From contig JADJVB010000010.1 of NCBI GenBank assembly GCA_016710745.1, positions 1,550,001-1,614,000 on the forward strand: a stretch of DNA of 64,000 nucleotides, written 5' to 3'. This document shows, piece by piece, positions 50,988-61,135 of the stretch (position 1 is its first letter; each line of letters begins with the position of its first letter). Made by a program: the position numbers and the translations under genes. Under the pieces are notes generated by a model. That model worked only from the letters and a program-made list of their open reading frames with translations. It made no database searches and was not told the DNA's origin. Origin of the DNA: Chitinophagaceae bacterium (lineage in GTDB: Bacteria > Bacteroidota > Bacteroidia > Chitinophagales > Chitinophagaceae).

Positions 50988-53906
50988 ATGAAGTATAAAT
51001 TTTTGTACATATCTACATTTGTCCTTCTTTCTTTTTTTACCACCCTCGCTCAGAGAAGTTTAATACAGTATGTTGATCCATTCATAGGTACCGGTGGCCA
51101 TGGGCACACATATCCCGGCGCTGTTCTGCCACATGGTATGGTTCAACTAAGTCCCGATACACGCCTGGATGGCTGGGACGGTTGCGGTGGTTACCACTAT
51201 TCCGACAATTACCTATACGGCTTTACCCATACCCACTTAAGCGGTACCGGTGTTAGCGACTACGGCGATATATTATTAATGCCCATGACCGGCAAACCAT
51301 CGCCCGATAACAAAATTTATGGCTCGGCTTTTTCGCACGAAAATGAAAAAGCATCACCCGGTTATTATTCAGTAAGGCTTGATGATGATAATATCCAGGT
51401 TGAACTTACAGCAACCACCAGGGTTGGTTTTCACAAATATCGTTTTACCAATGCTGATAAAAATTATATTATACTGGATCTCAAGCACCGGGATGAGGTC
51501 ATCGAATCGTCATTAAAAATCGTTAATCTGCGCACCATCAGTGGCCTTCGGCGAAGCAAGGCCTGGGCCGAAAATCAATACGTTTATTTTGTGGTAGAGT
51601 TCTCCAAACCATTTGCCAGTTCTGGTTTTTGGAGGAATGATTCGTTGTTGTCGTTGGGTACCACTAATGTGAAGAACGCAAAGAACATCAAAGCATTTTT
51701 TAAGTTCGACAGCCCGGAATTGATGGCAAAAGTGGCCATTTCGTCGGTTAGTGAAGAGGGCGCCTTAAAAAATTTAAAGGCTGAATTGCCCGGCTGGGAT
51801 TTCGAACAGGTGAAATTGGATGCGCAGGAAAAATGGGATGCAGAATTAGGTAAAGTAAATGTGGAAAGCAACGATGTAAAAAAGCTGCGTACTTTTTATA
51901 CTGCGCTATATCATACCGCCATCGTACCCAATATTAACCAGGATGTGGACGGGCAGTACCGGGGCAGGGATAACCAAATTCACCTGGCCAATGGATTTAC
52001 CAACTATTCTGTTTTTTCATTGTGGGATACCTACCGTGGTGCACATCCTTTGTACACGATCATCGATCAAAAACGAACCCTCGATTATATTAAGTCGTTC
52101 CTGGTTCAATATCAACAAGGCGGCCGGTTGCCGGTTTGGGAGCTTAGCAGTTGCGAAACCAACTGTATGATCGGCTACCATAGCGTACCCGTGATTGTAG
52201 ATGCTTATATGAAAGGGATCACCCGGTTCGACACAAAGTTGGCGCTGGAAGCGATGAAAAAATCGGCCACCTGGAACCATTTTGGTTTACCGGCATTCAT
52301 GGATCACGGCTTATTGGAAATGGATGATGAACACGAAAGCGTAAGTAAAACGCTGGAGTACGCTTATGATGACTGGTGCATAGCACAGTTTGCAAAAAAG
52401 CTCGGTAACGAAACTGATTATATCAACTATACCCGGAGAGCACAATCGTATAAGAATTTATTAGACAGGCAAACCGGCTTTATGCGTCCCCGTAAAAACG
52501 GCAACTGGCTTTCGCCATTCGATCCAAGGGAGGTCAACAATAATTTTACAGAAGCCAATAGCTGGCAATATTCTTTTTATACCCCACAGGACATTAATGG
52601 TTATATAGAGATGATCGGGGGTAAAAAAATGATGGAGGAAAAACTGGATAAATTATTTTCCGAAAATTCGAAAACCACCGGCCGTGATCAAAGTGATATC
52701 ACGGGTTTGATAGGGCAATATGCGCATGGTAACGAACCGAGTCACCATATTGCCTATCTGTACAATTTTACCGGTGCTGCTCCTAAAACGCAGGCCATGG
52801 TACACCGGATCATGAATGATATGTATCATGATACACCCGACGGTCTGGAAGGCAACGAAGACTGCGGGCAAATGAGTGCCTGGTATGTATTGAGTGCTTT
52901 GGGTTTTTACCCGGTTACACCAGGGACAACTGATTACATCATAGGTACGCCATTGTTTTCTTCGGCTGCAATTCATCTGGAAAATGGCAAAACGTTTACG
53001 GTAAAAGGGACTAATGTTCGGGATAATAATTTTTATATACAGGCCGCTACTTTAAATAATAATCTATACACCAGATCGTATATCTCTCATTTTGATATTA
53101 TGGCGGGTGGAGAGATAAATTTCTCGATGGGTGCCATGCCTTCCTCTTTTGGTGCTATTGATATTCCGGTTACAGCCATAACCGATAATCAAATCGTTTT
53201 GAATCCCGTGATCGATGCCGGTGCTATATCGTTTAAAGATAAAAAGATCGTAAAGATCAGTGCTGCACAAAAAGGGCTAAGCTTTTACTACACGACCGAT
53301 GGATCGGCACCTTCCAAAACCTCGAAGAAATATGGAGCTGCTTTTAGCATCAATAAGTCAACAACCATCAAAGCCATTGCTGTTAATGCAAAAGGTGAGA
53401 CGAGTTTTGTAACCACAGCCATGTACAGAAAAGCCCCTCATAACTGGACGATAAAACTGAACACCGCCTACGAACAGCAATACGACGGCAATGGGCCTAA
53501 TGGGTTGATCGACGATATTCGTGGCGAAGTTGACTGGCGCAAGGGAAACTGGCAGGGTTATCAAAAAACCGATTTGGATGTGTTGATCGATTTACAAAAA
53601 ACAATATCTATTTCGTCGGTACATATCAGGCTGCTGCAGGACACCAGGGCCTGGATCGTTTTACCACGACAGATCATCATTGAAGTTTCGAACGATAATA
53701 TACATTTCACACAGGTTTATCTGGGCGAAAATTTCCTGCCTATTGAAGATGAAACTGCCCAATTGAAAACTGTGGAGGCGGGTTTTTCGCCGGTTACGGC
53801 CAGGTATGTGCGCGTTAAAGCGCTGCAATATGGGAAGCTGCCTGCCTGGCATTTAGGGGCAGGGGGAGATACGCATATTTTTGCGGATGAGATCGTAGTT
53901 AAATAA
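50988..53906 (+). CDS. GH92 alpha-mannosidase with C-terminal sugar-binding domains
   Basis: A 972-aa secreted glycoside hydrolase. The start at 50988 gives the signal peptide MKYKFLYISTFVLLSFFTTL. The GH92 region has VDPFIGTGGHGHTYPGAVLP, GYHYSDNYLYGFTHTHLSG, FSLWDTYRGAHPLYT and GNEDCGQMSAWYVLSALGFYP. Around residues 745-815 is a chitobiase/hexosaminidase C-terminal-like domain (FYYTTDGSAPSKTSKKYG). The last ~150 residues look like an F5/8-type (discoidin) module. GH92 enzymes are Ca2+-dependent exo-alpha-mannosidases. No SusC/SusD pair is adjacent. Confidence 0.95.
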   Translation: MKYKFLYISTFVLLSFFTTLAQRSLIQYVDPFIGTGGHGHTYPGAVLPHGMVQLSPDTRLDGWDGCGGYHYSDNYLYGFTHTHLSGTGVSDYGDILLMPMTGKPSPDNKIYGSAFSHENEKASPGYYSVRLDDDNIQVELTATTRVGFHKYRFTNADKNYIILDLKHRDEVIESSLKIVNLRTISGLRRSKAWAENQYVYFVVEFSKPFASSGFWRNDSLLSLGTTNVKNAKNIKAFFKFDSPELMAKVAISSVSEEGALKNLKAELPGWDFEQVKLDAQEKWDAELGKVNVESNDVKKLRTFYTALYHTAIVPNINQDVDGQYRGRDNQIHLANGFTNYSVFSLWDTYRGAHPLYTIIDQKRTLDYIKSFLVQYQQGGRLPVWELSSCETNCMIGYHSVPVIVDAYMKGITRFDTKLALEAMKKSATWNHFGLPAFMDHGLLEMDDEHESVSKTLEYAYDDWCIAQFAKKLGNETDYINYTRRAQSYKNLLDRQTGFMRPRKNGNWLSPFDPREVNNNFTEANSWQYSFYTPQDINGYIEMIGGKKMMEEKLDKLFSENSKTTGRDQSDITGLIGQYAHGNEPSHHIAYLYNFTGAAPKTQAMVHRIMNDMYHDTPDGLEGNEDCGQMSAWYVLSALGFYPVTPGTTDYIIGTPLFSSAAIHLENGKTFTVKGTNVRDNNFYIQAATLNNNLYTRSYISHFDIMAGGEINFSMGAMPSSFGAIDIPVTAITDNQIVLNPVIDAGAISFKDKKIVKISAAQKGLSFYYTTDGSAPSKTSKKYGAAFSINKSTTIKAIAVNAKGETSFVTTAMYRKAPHNWTIKLNTAYEQQYDGNGPNGLIDDIRGEVDWRKGNWQGYQKTDLDVLIDLQKTISISSVHIRLLQDTRAWIVLPRQIIIEVSNDNIHFTQVYLGENFLPIEDETAQLKTVEAGFSPVTARYVRVKALQYGKLPAWHLGAGGDTHIFADEIVVK

Positions 53907-53910
53907 AAAA

Positions 53911-54177
53911 TTACAAAGTACATTTCCCGGGATTGGTGTCTCGGGAACTATTTTTTGGAAGCAAATATCCGCGATCAAATTTACACATGCTCCCGCGGAT
54001 GCCCACTTCGCCGCAATATTTTTTCTTTGCAGAAAAATTCGTGCATTCGGCACAACGTTCGCTGTTCGCCTTAATTTCTACAGCTACGCAGCCACAGGAG
54101 TAAATACGGAATGTTGCCCGGGTTGAACATTTTTTACATCCGCAGTTTTTATTGTATTGTTCAATGATGTTGGCCAC
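53911..54177 (-). CDS. Small Cys-rich protein
   Basis: An 88-aa protein with about eleven cysteines: NKNCGCKKCSTRA, YSCGCVAVEI, ERCAECTNFS, KKKYCGEVG, GSMCKFDRG and PGKCTL. The spacing suggests zinc or iron-sulfur binding. It has no signal peptide and no membrane helix. It is convergent with the GH92 gene with four bases between stops. I recognise no family, so coding status is likely but not certain. Confidence 0.5.
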   Translation of the reverse strand: MANIIEQYNKNCGCKKCSTRATFRIYSCGCVAVEIKANSERCAECTNFSAKKKYCGEVGIRGSMCKFDRGYLLPKNSSRDTNPGKCTL

Positions 54178-54260
54178 GACTGAATTTTATTTGAAGATAT
54201 ATTTTCGTCACCGTATTTAAAAAGTAAGAAAAGACAAAACAGGAGGTAAAATAATCATAA

Positions 54261-54288
54261 AAAACGCCCCGCGTGGGCGGGGCGTTTT
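54261..54288 (-). terminator. Rho-independent terminator after the amino acid permease gene
   Basis: AAAACGCCCCGC (54261-54272), loop GTGG and GCGGGGCGTTTT (54277-54288) form a perfect 12-bp stem. On the minus strand six T residues follow the GC part of the stem, fitting the permease gene that ends at 54312. Confidence 0.88.
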
Positions 54289-54311
54289 AAACTATGAAAT
54301 CAATCTATAAA

Positions 54312-55964
54312 TTAATCTTCAGGTTCCGCCCGTCCAAGCTTGGTACTATACAAAACCAAATGAACCAAAGCGAATGCCAAAGAAATATAAAGTAACGTTC
54401 TGTCGGTATCAAACCCAACTGAGTATTGGTGCATGAAGCCGATACCTACCAGCAACACACTCATGGCTAGTCCGGCAATCCGCGCAATCTTCATGCCTTT
54501 TCTGCTATCGGTACCGTTGCCCATCGCACTGTGCTTGGCGCCATAAACCAGGTAAATATCAAGACCGATCAGCATCCAAACCATTAAACGTATCCAGGTA
54601 TCAGCTGGTAAAAATACCATCATGAACAAACAAACGCCAATACCTAAAATAGGCACCAGCGGCACCAGCGGTGTTTTAAACGATCTTTGCAGGTCGGGCA
54701 TTTTCACCCGCATTACCCAAATACCAATACACACCAGGATAAAGGCGAACAAAGTTCCGATACTCGTCATCTCACCAACCACACGCGCCGGCACAAACGC
54801 GGCAAACACACTTACAAAAACCATAAATAGCAGATTGCTTTTTGACGGCGTTTGTGATTTTGGATTTACCACTGAAAATATTTTAGGTATCAATCCATCC
54901 TTACTCATACTGAAGAAAACCCTTGATTGTCCCATCAACATCACCAGGATCACAGAAGAATAACCGAACAATATCGCAACAATGATCGCCCGGTTCAACC
55001 AGGGATAATCTGGTGTAACGATACCCGCTGCATTGGCAGAGCCCATATGGTCAATCGCCACGGCAACCGGTGCAATGCCATCTTTACCGGCAAATGAAGT
55101 ATAACTGGTAACTCCCGTCATTACATGGGCAAACAGTAAATATAAAATGGTACAAATAAGTAGGGAGCCGAGAATACCAATGGGCATATTCCGTTTCGGA
55201 TTTTTAGTTTCCTGGGCAGCCGTACTAACTGCATCAAAACCAATATAGGCAAAAAATACAATGGCAGCAGCCCGGATAATGCCGCTAAAACCAAAATCAC
55301 CAAAATTACCTGTGTTATCAGGTATATAAGGTGTATAGTTGGTATCGTTTATATATTTCCATCCAAGAATAATAAAAACCAAAACAACAGAAACTTTAAT
55401 CGCCACAATAACGGCATTCACCGTGGCGCTTTCTTTTGTTCCTTTGATCAATAACAAACTCATTAACACGATGATCGAAACGGCAGGCAGGTTTATGATG
55501 CCACCGTCCCAGGGCCCAACCGTGAGCGACTGCGGCAGGTGTATATCAAAACCTTCTAAAAATTTTACCAGATAACGGCTCCAGCTGATGCCTACGGTGG
55601 CCGCCCCAACAGCATATTCCAGCACCAGGTCCCAACCAATGATCCAGGCAATAAATTCGCCCATGGTTGCATATGAATAGGTGTAAGCACTGCCTGCAAC
55701 CGGAATCATGGAAGCAAATTCGGCATAACACAATCCGGCAAATAAACAGCCCAAAGCCGCAACAATAAAGGATATGGTAATGGCGGGACCTGCATGATTG
55801 GCAGCTGCCATACCGGTGATAGAAAATAAACCGGCACCAATAATGGCGCCAATTCCCAAAGCCACCAGGCCACCGGCTCCCAATGTTCTTTTGAGGGTAT
55901 GTGTTCCTGTTTCGGCTGCTTCGTTCATCAAAGCATCCATTGGTTTCCTTGCGAAAATACTCAT
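54312..55964 (-). CDS. APC-family amino acid permease
   Basis: A 550-aa transporter with about fourteen helices. The N-terminus has LGAGGLVALGIGAIIGAGLFSITG (in two parts), the helix-1 substrate motif of the family, and GIIRAAAIVFFAYIGFDAVS with the helix-6 motif, then STAAQETKNPKRNMPIGILG. It resembles the cationic amino acid (CAT/YfnA) branch. Substrate range is not readable. It has its own terminator and stands alone. Confidence 0.92.
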   Translation of the reverse strand: MSIFARKPMDALMNEAAETGTHTLKRTLGAGGLVALGIGAIIGAGLFSITGMAAANHAGPAITISFIVAALGCLFAGLCYAEFASMIPVAGSAYTYSYATMGEFIAWIIGWDLVLEYAVGAATVGISWSRYLVKFLEGFDIHLPQSLTVGPWDGGIINLPAVSIIVLMSLLLIKGTKESATVNAVIVAIKVSVVLVFIILGWKYINDTNYTPYIPDNTGNFGDFGFSGIIRAAAIVFFAYIGFDAVSTAAQETKNPKRNMPIGILGSLLICTILYLLFAHVMTGVTSYTSFAGKDGIAPVAVAIDHMGSANAAGIVTPDYPWLNRAIIVAILFGYSSVILVMLMGQSRVFFSMSKDGLIPKIFSVVNPKSQTPSKSNLLFMVFVSVFAAFVPARVVGEMTSIGTLFAFILVCIGIWVMRVKMPDLQRSFKTPLVPLVPILGIGVCLFMMVFLPADTWIRLMVWMLIGLDIYLVYGAKHSAMGNGTDSRKGMKIARIAGLAMSVLLVGIGFMHQYSVGFDTDRTLLYISLAFALVHLVLYSTKLGRAEPED

Positions 55965-56119
55965 GTCAGTTGGTTTTGTTTAATTTAATAAACTGAAAAA
56001 TAAGCAATAAAATCCTAAATCAACAACCGCTAATACATTTTTGCGCTAATATGGATGCTTAACAGTCATTATATATTATATTGCGATGCTGTTATGATTT
56101 TTAACTTTAATTGATCAAA

Positions 56120-57496
56120 ATGACCAAACGTATAGTAGGATTAATCTCGTTGGGACTGTTTACCATATTGGCCATTATGTATTTTCTGCACCTGCAGGAA
56201 ATTGTAGAAATCCCGGAAACAGTTTTGGTTAGCTTCAGGTGGATGTTTCTTACCACAATGATCATGTACGCCGTGTACAAACGTAACCTCACCACCTGGA
56301 TACTGGTTAGCATGCTCATAGGTATTGAAATTGGATTGGACTTTCCGGTGTTTTCGCAAAACCTGAGGGTGTTAAGCCAGATCTTCCTGCGGCTGGTTAA
56401 AACGATCATTGCGCCGATATTATTTGCAACCCTGGTTGTTGGTATCGCCGGTCACTCCAGTCTTAAACAGGTTGGCCGTATGGGATGGAAATCAATTTTA
56501 TATTTTGAAGTAGTTACTACAATAGCTTTATTCATTGGTTTACTGGCCATCAATATATCACAGGCCGGCAAAGGAATTTTATTGCCCGAAGGATTTGTTG
56601 AAAAGCTACCCGATGTAAAACCCCAGGGTTGGCAGGATGTGGTGCTGCATATTTTTCCCGAAAATTTTGTGAAGTCTGTTTACAATGGTGATGTGCTTCC
56701 TATCGTTGTATTCAGCATCATCTTTGGTATTGCCCTGGCTATGCTGAGCGAGGCGAAGAAAAGGCCCATGTTGGATTTTACCGAAAGTCTTGCCGAAACG
56801 ATGTTTAAATTTACCAACATCGTCATGTATTTTGCGCCTTTTGGAGTTGGTGCGGCCATTGCGGTTACGGTTGGCCACTTAGGCATTGATGTGCTTTTTA
56901 ATCTGTTGAAGTTACTGGCAACACTGTATGTTGCATTGATCGCGTTCATCCTGCTGGTATTTTTACCGGTGGCATTGATTATTAAATTGCCGATAAAGCA
57001 ATTTTTAAGGGCAGCATCCGAACCCGTGTCTATAGCATTTGCTACCACCAGTTCCGAATCAGCGCTACCTATTGCCATGGAAAACATGGAAAAATTCGGC
57101 GTGCCCCGAAAGATCGTTTCCTTTGTTTTGCCTACCGGCTACACATTTAACCTGGATGGAACAACCTTATATTTATCATTAGCCTCAGTGTTTGTAGCAC
57201 AGGCAGCCGGTCTCAATATGAGCTTTGGTGAACAGGTTTTTATGGGCCTTACGTTGATGTTGACCAGTAAGGGCGTGGCCGGTGTACCCAGGGCCTCACT
57301 GGTCATTTTATTGGGTACAGCAGCTTCGTTTAACTTACCGTTATGGCCTATCATGGCCATCTTAGGAATTGATGAACTAATGGATATGGCCCGTACCTCG
57401 GTAAATGTTACCGGCAATATGCTGGCCAGTTGTGTTATTGCCCGCTGGGAGGGAGAATTTGATGATGAAAAGGCACTGGCATTTCAACCTGACTAG
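56120..57496 (+). CDS. Dicarboxylate/amino acid:cation symporter (DAACS)
   Basis: A 458-aa transporter of the GltP/DctA type. Key motifs are FATTSSESALPIAMENME (helical hairpin 1 Ser-rich motif), LPTGYTFNLDGTTLYLSLAS with NLDGT, LTSKGVAGVPRASLVIL (hairpin 2) and GIDELMDMARTSVNVTGN near the end. It moves glutamate, aspartate or C4-dicarboxylates with H+ or Na+. The frame also has an ATG at 56111 (MIKM); the start at 56120 gives the usual short N-terminus. Confidence 0.94.
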   Translation: MTKRIVGLISLGLFTILAIMYFLHLQEIVEIPETVLVSFRWMFLTTMIMYAVYKRNLTTWILVSMLIGIEIGLDFPVFSQNLRVLSQIFLRLVKTIIAPILFATLVVGIAGHSSLKQVGRMGWKSILYFEVVTTIALFIGLLAINISQAGKGILLPEGFVEKLPDVKPQGWQDVVLHIFPENFVKSVYNGDVLPIVVFSIIFGIALAMLSEAKKRPMLDFTESLAETMFKFTNIVMYFAPFGVGAAIAVTVGHLGIDVLFNLLKLLATLYVALIAFILLVFLPVALIIKLPIKQFLRAASEPVSIAFATTSSESALPIAMENMEKFGVPRKIVSFVLPTGYTFNLDGTTLYLSLASVFVAQAAGLNMSFGEQVFMGLTLMLTSKGVAGVPRASLVILLGTAASFNLPLWPIMAILGIDELMDMARTSVNVTGNMLASCVIARWEGEFDDEKALAFQPD

Positions 57497-57564
57497 AGGC
57501 ACAACAGATATTGAGTTTTGCTCCAATTTTTCATCGTACCTATAAAAATAATTAAACAGGAAAT

Positions 57565-58292
57565 ATGCTTCTTACTATTATACTTGATTTCGTGTGGACC
57601 AATCTGCTGCAACCGCAATGGTATATTCAAAACGGCGGACTTTGGTTATTGCTGTTTGTTGTATTTGCCGAAACCGGTTTGTTTGCAGGTTTCTTTTTCT
57701 GCCGGGCGATTCGTTGTTATTCGTGGGAGGTATTTATGCGCACGAAATCACTAAACCCGATCTAACCGTGGTTCCGGGCCTTTCTTACCAGTTTTTAGAA
57801 ATGATCGGCCTGGGAGCGATCCGGAATCAATGGCTGGATTTAATTATTTTGATCCTGTTGATCACCGTTGCCGGTATTGCAGGTAATATGGTCGGGTATT
57901 GGTTTGGTAAGAAAAGCGGGCCTGCCCTGTATCGAAGAAAGGATAGCTTTTTTTTCAAACAAAAATATCTGCACCAGGCCAAGGATTTTTATGATAAGAA
58001 CGGTGGCTTTGCCATCATCGTAGCCCGCTTTGTTCCTTTTTTACGAACCTTTGCACCCATTGTTGCCGGCATTGTACAAATGGACCGGAAAAAATATTTT
58101 TTCTTTAACGTAGTTGGTTGTATTGCCTGGGTAGTTACCATGGTGAGTGCCGGCTTCTTCCTCAATAAAATTTTTCCCGGTTTGCAGCACCGGCTCGAAT
58201 TGATCGTGCTGGTCATTGTTTTGGTTTCAACTTTACCAATCATATTTAAAGTGCTAAAATCGAAAAGAGAAAAGAATGCGCATGGAGCCTGA
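57565..58292 (+). CDS. DedA-family membrane protein, one-base frameshift
   Basis: The first part (MLLTIILDFVWTNLLQPQWY, then FVVFAETGLFAGFFF, the DedA E-x-G motif) is in one frame. The rest (LPGDSLLFVGGIYA, GYWFGKKSGPALYRR, FAIIVARFVPFLRTFAPIVAG, NVVGCIAWVVTMVSAGFFL) is in another. One base added to the C run at about 57699-57701 (TTCCTGCCGGGC) restores a typical ~242-aa protein. DedA proteins are involved in lipid carrier flipping and envelope homeostasis. All family motifs survive, so a sequence error is as likely as a real break. It overlaps the next gene by 17 bp. Confidence 0.85.
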
Positions 58293-59514
58293 TAAACACC
58301 ATTATTCCATTTTTAATATTGCGGTCATTGTGGCCGCCCTGGGTTACTTTGTTGATATTTACGACCTGTTGCTTTTCGCTATCGTAAGGATAGAGAGCCT
58401 GAAGTCATTGGGATTATCACCCGAACAGATCACCAGCGAAGGTGAAGCTATACTTCAATGGCAGATGGTTGGTTTACTGCTGGGCGGTATTATTGCCGGC
58501 GTTATTGCTGACAAAAAAGGAAGGCTGAGTGTTTTATTTGGTTCGATATTATTTTACTCGCTGGCCAATATGGCCAACGGCATGGTGCAAACGGTTGAAC
58601 AATATAAAATGGTGCGATTTTTTGCCGGACTGGGTTTGGCCGGAGAACTGGGGGTTGGTATCACCCTCGTATCTGAGTTGATCGCAAAGGAAAAGCGGGG
58701 CATTGCCACTTCGATGGTGGCCGGTATCGGACTAACAGGCGCCGTTGTTGCCTTTGTGATAAAAGAAAATTTTGACTGGCGTACCTGTTATTATATTGGC
58801 GGCGGACTGGGGTTAATGCTTTTGGTTTTGCGTATTTCAGTATTTGAATCCGGCATGTTCAAAGAAGTTAAAAAACTAAATGTACAGCGTGGCAATTTCT
58901 TCATGCTGTTTAATAATGCCGAAAGGTTTAAAAGATACCTGACGAGCATTTTAATTGGTTTACCAACCTGGTTCGTAATAGGCGTTTTAGTGGCATTTTC
59001 GAGCGAGTTTGGAAAACAAATGGGCATTGAGGAAAAAATTGATCCGGGCAAAGCGATCATGTTTGCCTATGTCGCCATCTCCATCGGCGATATTTTAATT
59101 GGCTTTATCAGCCAGTGGATGAAGAGCCGTAAAAATGCACTGTATCTTTTTTATGCCATCACCGGTTTGTTTATGCTGCTGTTTTTTACAGCACAATGGA
59201 ATGGCTCTGCCGCTAAGATGTACTGGATTTGTGCCGGCCTTGGTTTTGGTACCGGCTTCTGGGCCATTTTTATTACGATGGGTGCCGAACAGTTTGGAAC
59301 TAACCTGAGAGCCACGGCGGCAACCACCATACCCAATATGGTACGTGGCATGTTGGCGATCTTTATCACGCCTTTGTTTCAGGGATTGCGGGGTTTAACC
59401 GATTATTACACGGGAGGATGGATGGCCGCCATTATTATCATGCTGATCACGTTGGTTGCGGCTTATTATACAAAAGAAACTTTTGGAAAAGATCTAAATT
59501 TTATTGAACAATAA
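58276..59514 (+). CDS. Major facilitator superfamily transporter
   Basis: A 412-aa transporter with twelve helices. It begins FNIAVIVAALGYFVDIYDLL, with the helix-1 acidic residues of the metabolite:H+ symporter branch, and has GGIIAGVIADKKGRLSVLFG, the MFS loop 2-3 signature. The middle reads FFAGLGLAGELGVGITLVSE. The substrate may be a sugar or organic acid. It overlaps DedA upstream and GT9 downstream, so the three are one transcriptional unit. Confidence 0.9.
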   Translation: MRMEPDKHHYSIFNIAVIVAALGYFVDIYDLLLFAIVRIESLKSLGLSPEQITSEGEAILQWQMVGLLLGGIIAGVIADKKGRLSVLFGSILFYSLANMANGMVQTVEQYKMVRFFAGLGLAGELGVGITLVSELIAKEKRGIATSMVAGIGLTGAVVAFVIKENFDWRTCYYIGGGLGLMLLVLRISVFESGMFKEVKKLNVQRGNFFMLFNNAERFKRYLTSILIGLPTWFVIGVLVAFSSEFGKQMGIEEKIDPGKAIMFAYVAISIGDILIGFISQWMKSRKNALYLFYAITGLFMLLFFTAQWNGSAAKMYWICAGLGFGTGFWAIFITMGAEQFGTNLRATAATTIPNMVRGMLAIFITPLFQGLRGLTDYYTGGWMAAIIIMLITLVAAYYTKETFGKDLNFIEQ

Positions 59515-60517
59515 CAGATTGGCTAAATTTCTCATCATACGTTTTTCATCGATCGGCGATATTGTTTTAACAACGCCGGTTATTCGCTGTTTGCATCAAC
59601 AATATCCCGGAGCGGAAATACATTTTTTAACCAAGCAGGCATTCAGAGGTATATTGGCGCACAACCCCTATGTCAATAAGATCCATACCCTGGGCGATAG
59701 TTTTGAGCTGATGTTGCATGAACTGGAAGTTGAAGCCTACGATTATATTATCGACCTGCATCATAACCTGCGTACGCTACGTATCAAACGGCATCTTAAA
59801 AACGTGAGGTCTTTCTCTTTCGACAAATTGAATGTTGAGAAATTTGTTCTGACCAATTTTAAGATAAACACATTGCCCAAAAAACATATCGTTGACCGTT
59901 ACCTGCAAACTGTTTCGTCTTTTGGAGTGGTAAACGATGGCTTGGGACTGGATTATTTTATTCCGGCAATGGACGAGGTGAAGAATGACGATATTCCCAC
60001 TTCTCATATGCATGGATATATTGCCCTGGTAATTGGTGCAGCGCTTGCCACAAAAAAATTACCGCTGCATAAACTAAAAGAGTTATGTGTTGCTGTTGAT
60101 CATCCCATTATTTTACTGGGTGGTAAAGAAGATTATGAAGATGGAAAAGAGATTGCCAAAGTTGATGAGATCAAAGTATACAACGCCTGCGGCAAGTTTA
60201 ATTTGAACGAATCGGCCGATCTGGTAAAAAAAGCAAAACTGGTGATCACCCATGATACCGGCCTGATGCACATCGCAGCTGCGTTACAGAAGCCGGTTAT
60301 TTCTCTTTGGGGAAATACGGTACCGGCATTTGGGATGTATCCGTATTACGGTAAAAGATCGAACATACCTGATGATGTGGTGGAGATCAATAATCTCTGG
60401 TGCAGGCCCTGTAGTAAGATCGGGTTTAAAAAGTGCCCCAAAGGCCATTTTAAATGTATGGAGAAAATTGTTGTTAACGATATTGTAAATCTGGTTAAAA
60501 TGCGCCTGCAGAAATAA
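59504..60517 (+). CDS. GT9-family (heptosyltransferase-like) glycosyltransferase
   Basis: A 337-aa enzyme of lipopolysaccharide core synthesis type. It has LIIRFSSIGDIVLTTPVIRC (nucleotide-sugar fold start), ILLGGKEDYEDG and the donor-site motif VITHDTGLMHIAAALQKPVI followed by SLWGNT. A Cys-rich C-terminal end (CRPCSKIGFKKCPKGHFKCM) is common in Bacteroidota members and may bind a metal. It overlaps the MFS gene by 11 bp. Confidence 0.92.
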   Translation: MNNNRLAKFLIIRFSSIGDIVLTTPVIRCLHQQYPGAEIHFLTKQAFRGILAHNPYVNKIHTLGDSFELMLHELEVEAYDYIIDLHHNLRTLRIKRHLKNVRSFSFDKLNVEKFVLTNFKINTLPKKHIVDRYLQTVSSFGVVNDGLGLDYFIPAMDEVKNDDIPTSHMHGYIALVIGAALATKKLPLHKLKELCVAVDHPIILLGGKEDYEDGKEIAKVDEIKVYNACGKFNLNESADLVKKAKLVITHDTGLMHIAAALQKPVISLWGNTVPAFGMYPYYGKRSNIPDDVVEINNLWCRPCSKIGFKKCPKGHFKCMEKIVVNDIVNLVKMRLQK

Positions 60518-60553
60518 TAAAAGCCGTTGTTTTGGGTTCTATCATTTTTAACC

Positions 60554-61135
60554 ATGATCAAAAATTTCTTTCTTGTTGTTTTCTTACTATCCGGCAGTTC
60601 GGTTTATGCACAGTTTACGATCGAAGTAAACTGGAAACAGGTAGCTCCGGGCAGTGCGGGCGACAGTATCTATTACGACCCATATAAAAAACTGGTATGG
60701 AGCGATTTTAGGGGCAAGCCTGATCAGTCGAATCCGGCGGCGGCCATCACAGAATCGGGGTTTGGATATAAAATGAGCATGCAATCTTTGAACAAGCGGA
60801 CAAATGTTCAGGTCGTTGTTTTTTGCTATTTCAATAAAAAAAAATCATGGGTAAAAAAGGGAATGGCCAACAATTATGCCTTAACGCATGAACAACACCA
60901 TTTTGATGTAACCTATATAAATGCAGCCTTGTTTGTAGAAAAATTGCAAAAAGCGAAGTTTAATTCCAAGAATTTTAACGAACTGGTGAACGATATTTAC
61001 GATGAATGCTTTAATGCACTCAGTAAAATGCAGAATGATTACGATGGCCAGACTTCCAACGGGCGCATACGGGAAATGCAGCTTTTTTGGAATAAAAAGA
61101 TCGACCAACAACTCGAAACACTTCCTATAGATTAA
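60554..61135 (+). CDS. DUF922-family secreted protein (putative Zn protease)
   Basis: A 193-aa protein from the ATG at 60554 with a signal peptide (MIKNFFLVVFLLSGSSVYAQ). The motif LTHEQHHFDVT is the HEQxHFD signature of DUF922, proposed to be zinc-dependent peptidases. Earlier, KLVWSDFRGKPDQSNPAAAI is also typical. The active site is intact by eye, but the activity is unproven for the family. It lies 36 bp after GT9. Confidence 0.82.
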   Translation: MIKNFFLVVFLLSGSSVYAQFTIEVNWKQVAPGSAGDSIYYDPYKKLVWSDFRGKPDQSNPAAAITESGFGYKMSMQSLNKRTNVQVVVFCYFNKKKSWVKKGMANNYALTHEQHHFDVTYINAALFVEKLQKAKFNSKNFNELVNDIYDECFNALSKMQNDYDGQTSNGRIREMQLFWNKKIDQQLETLPID

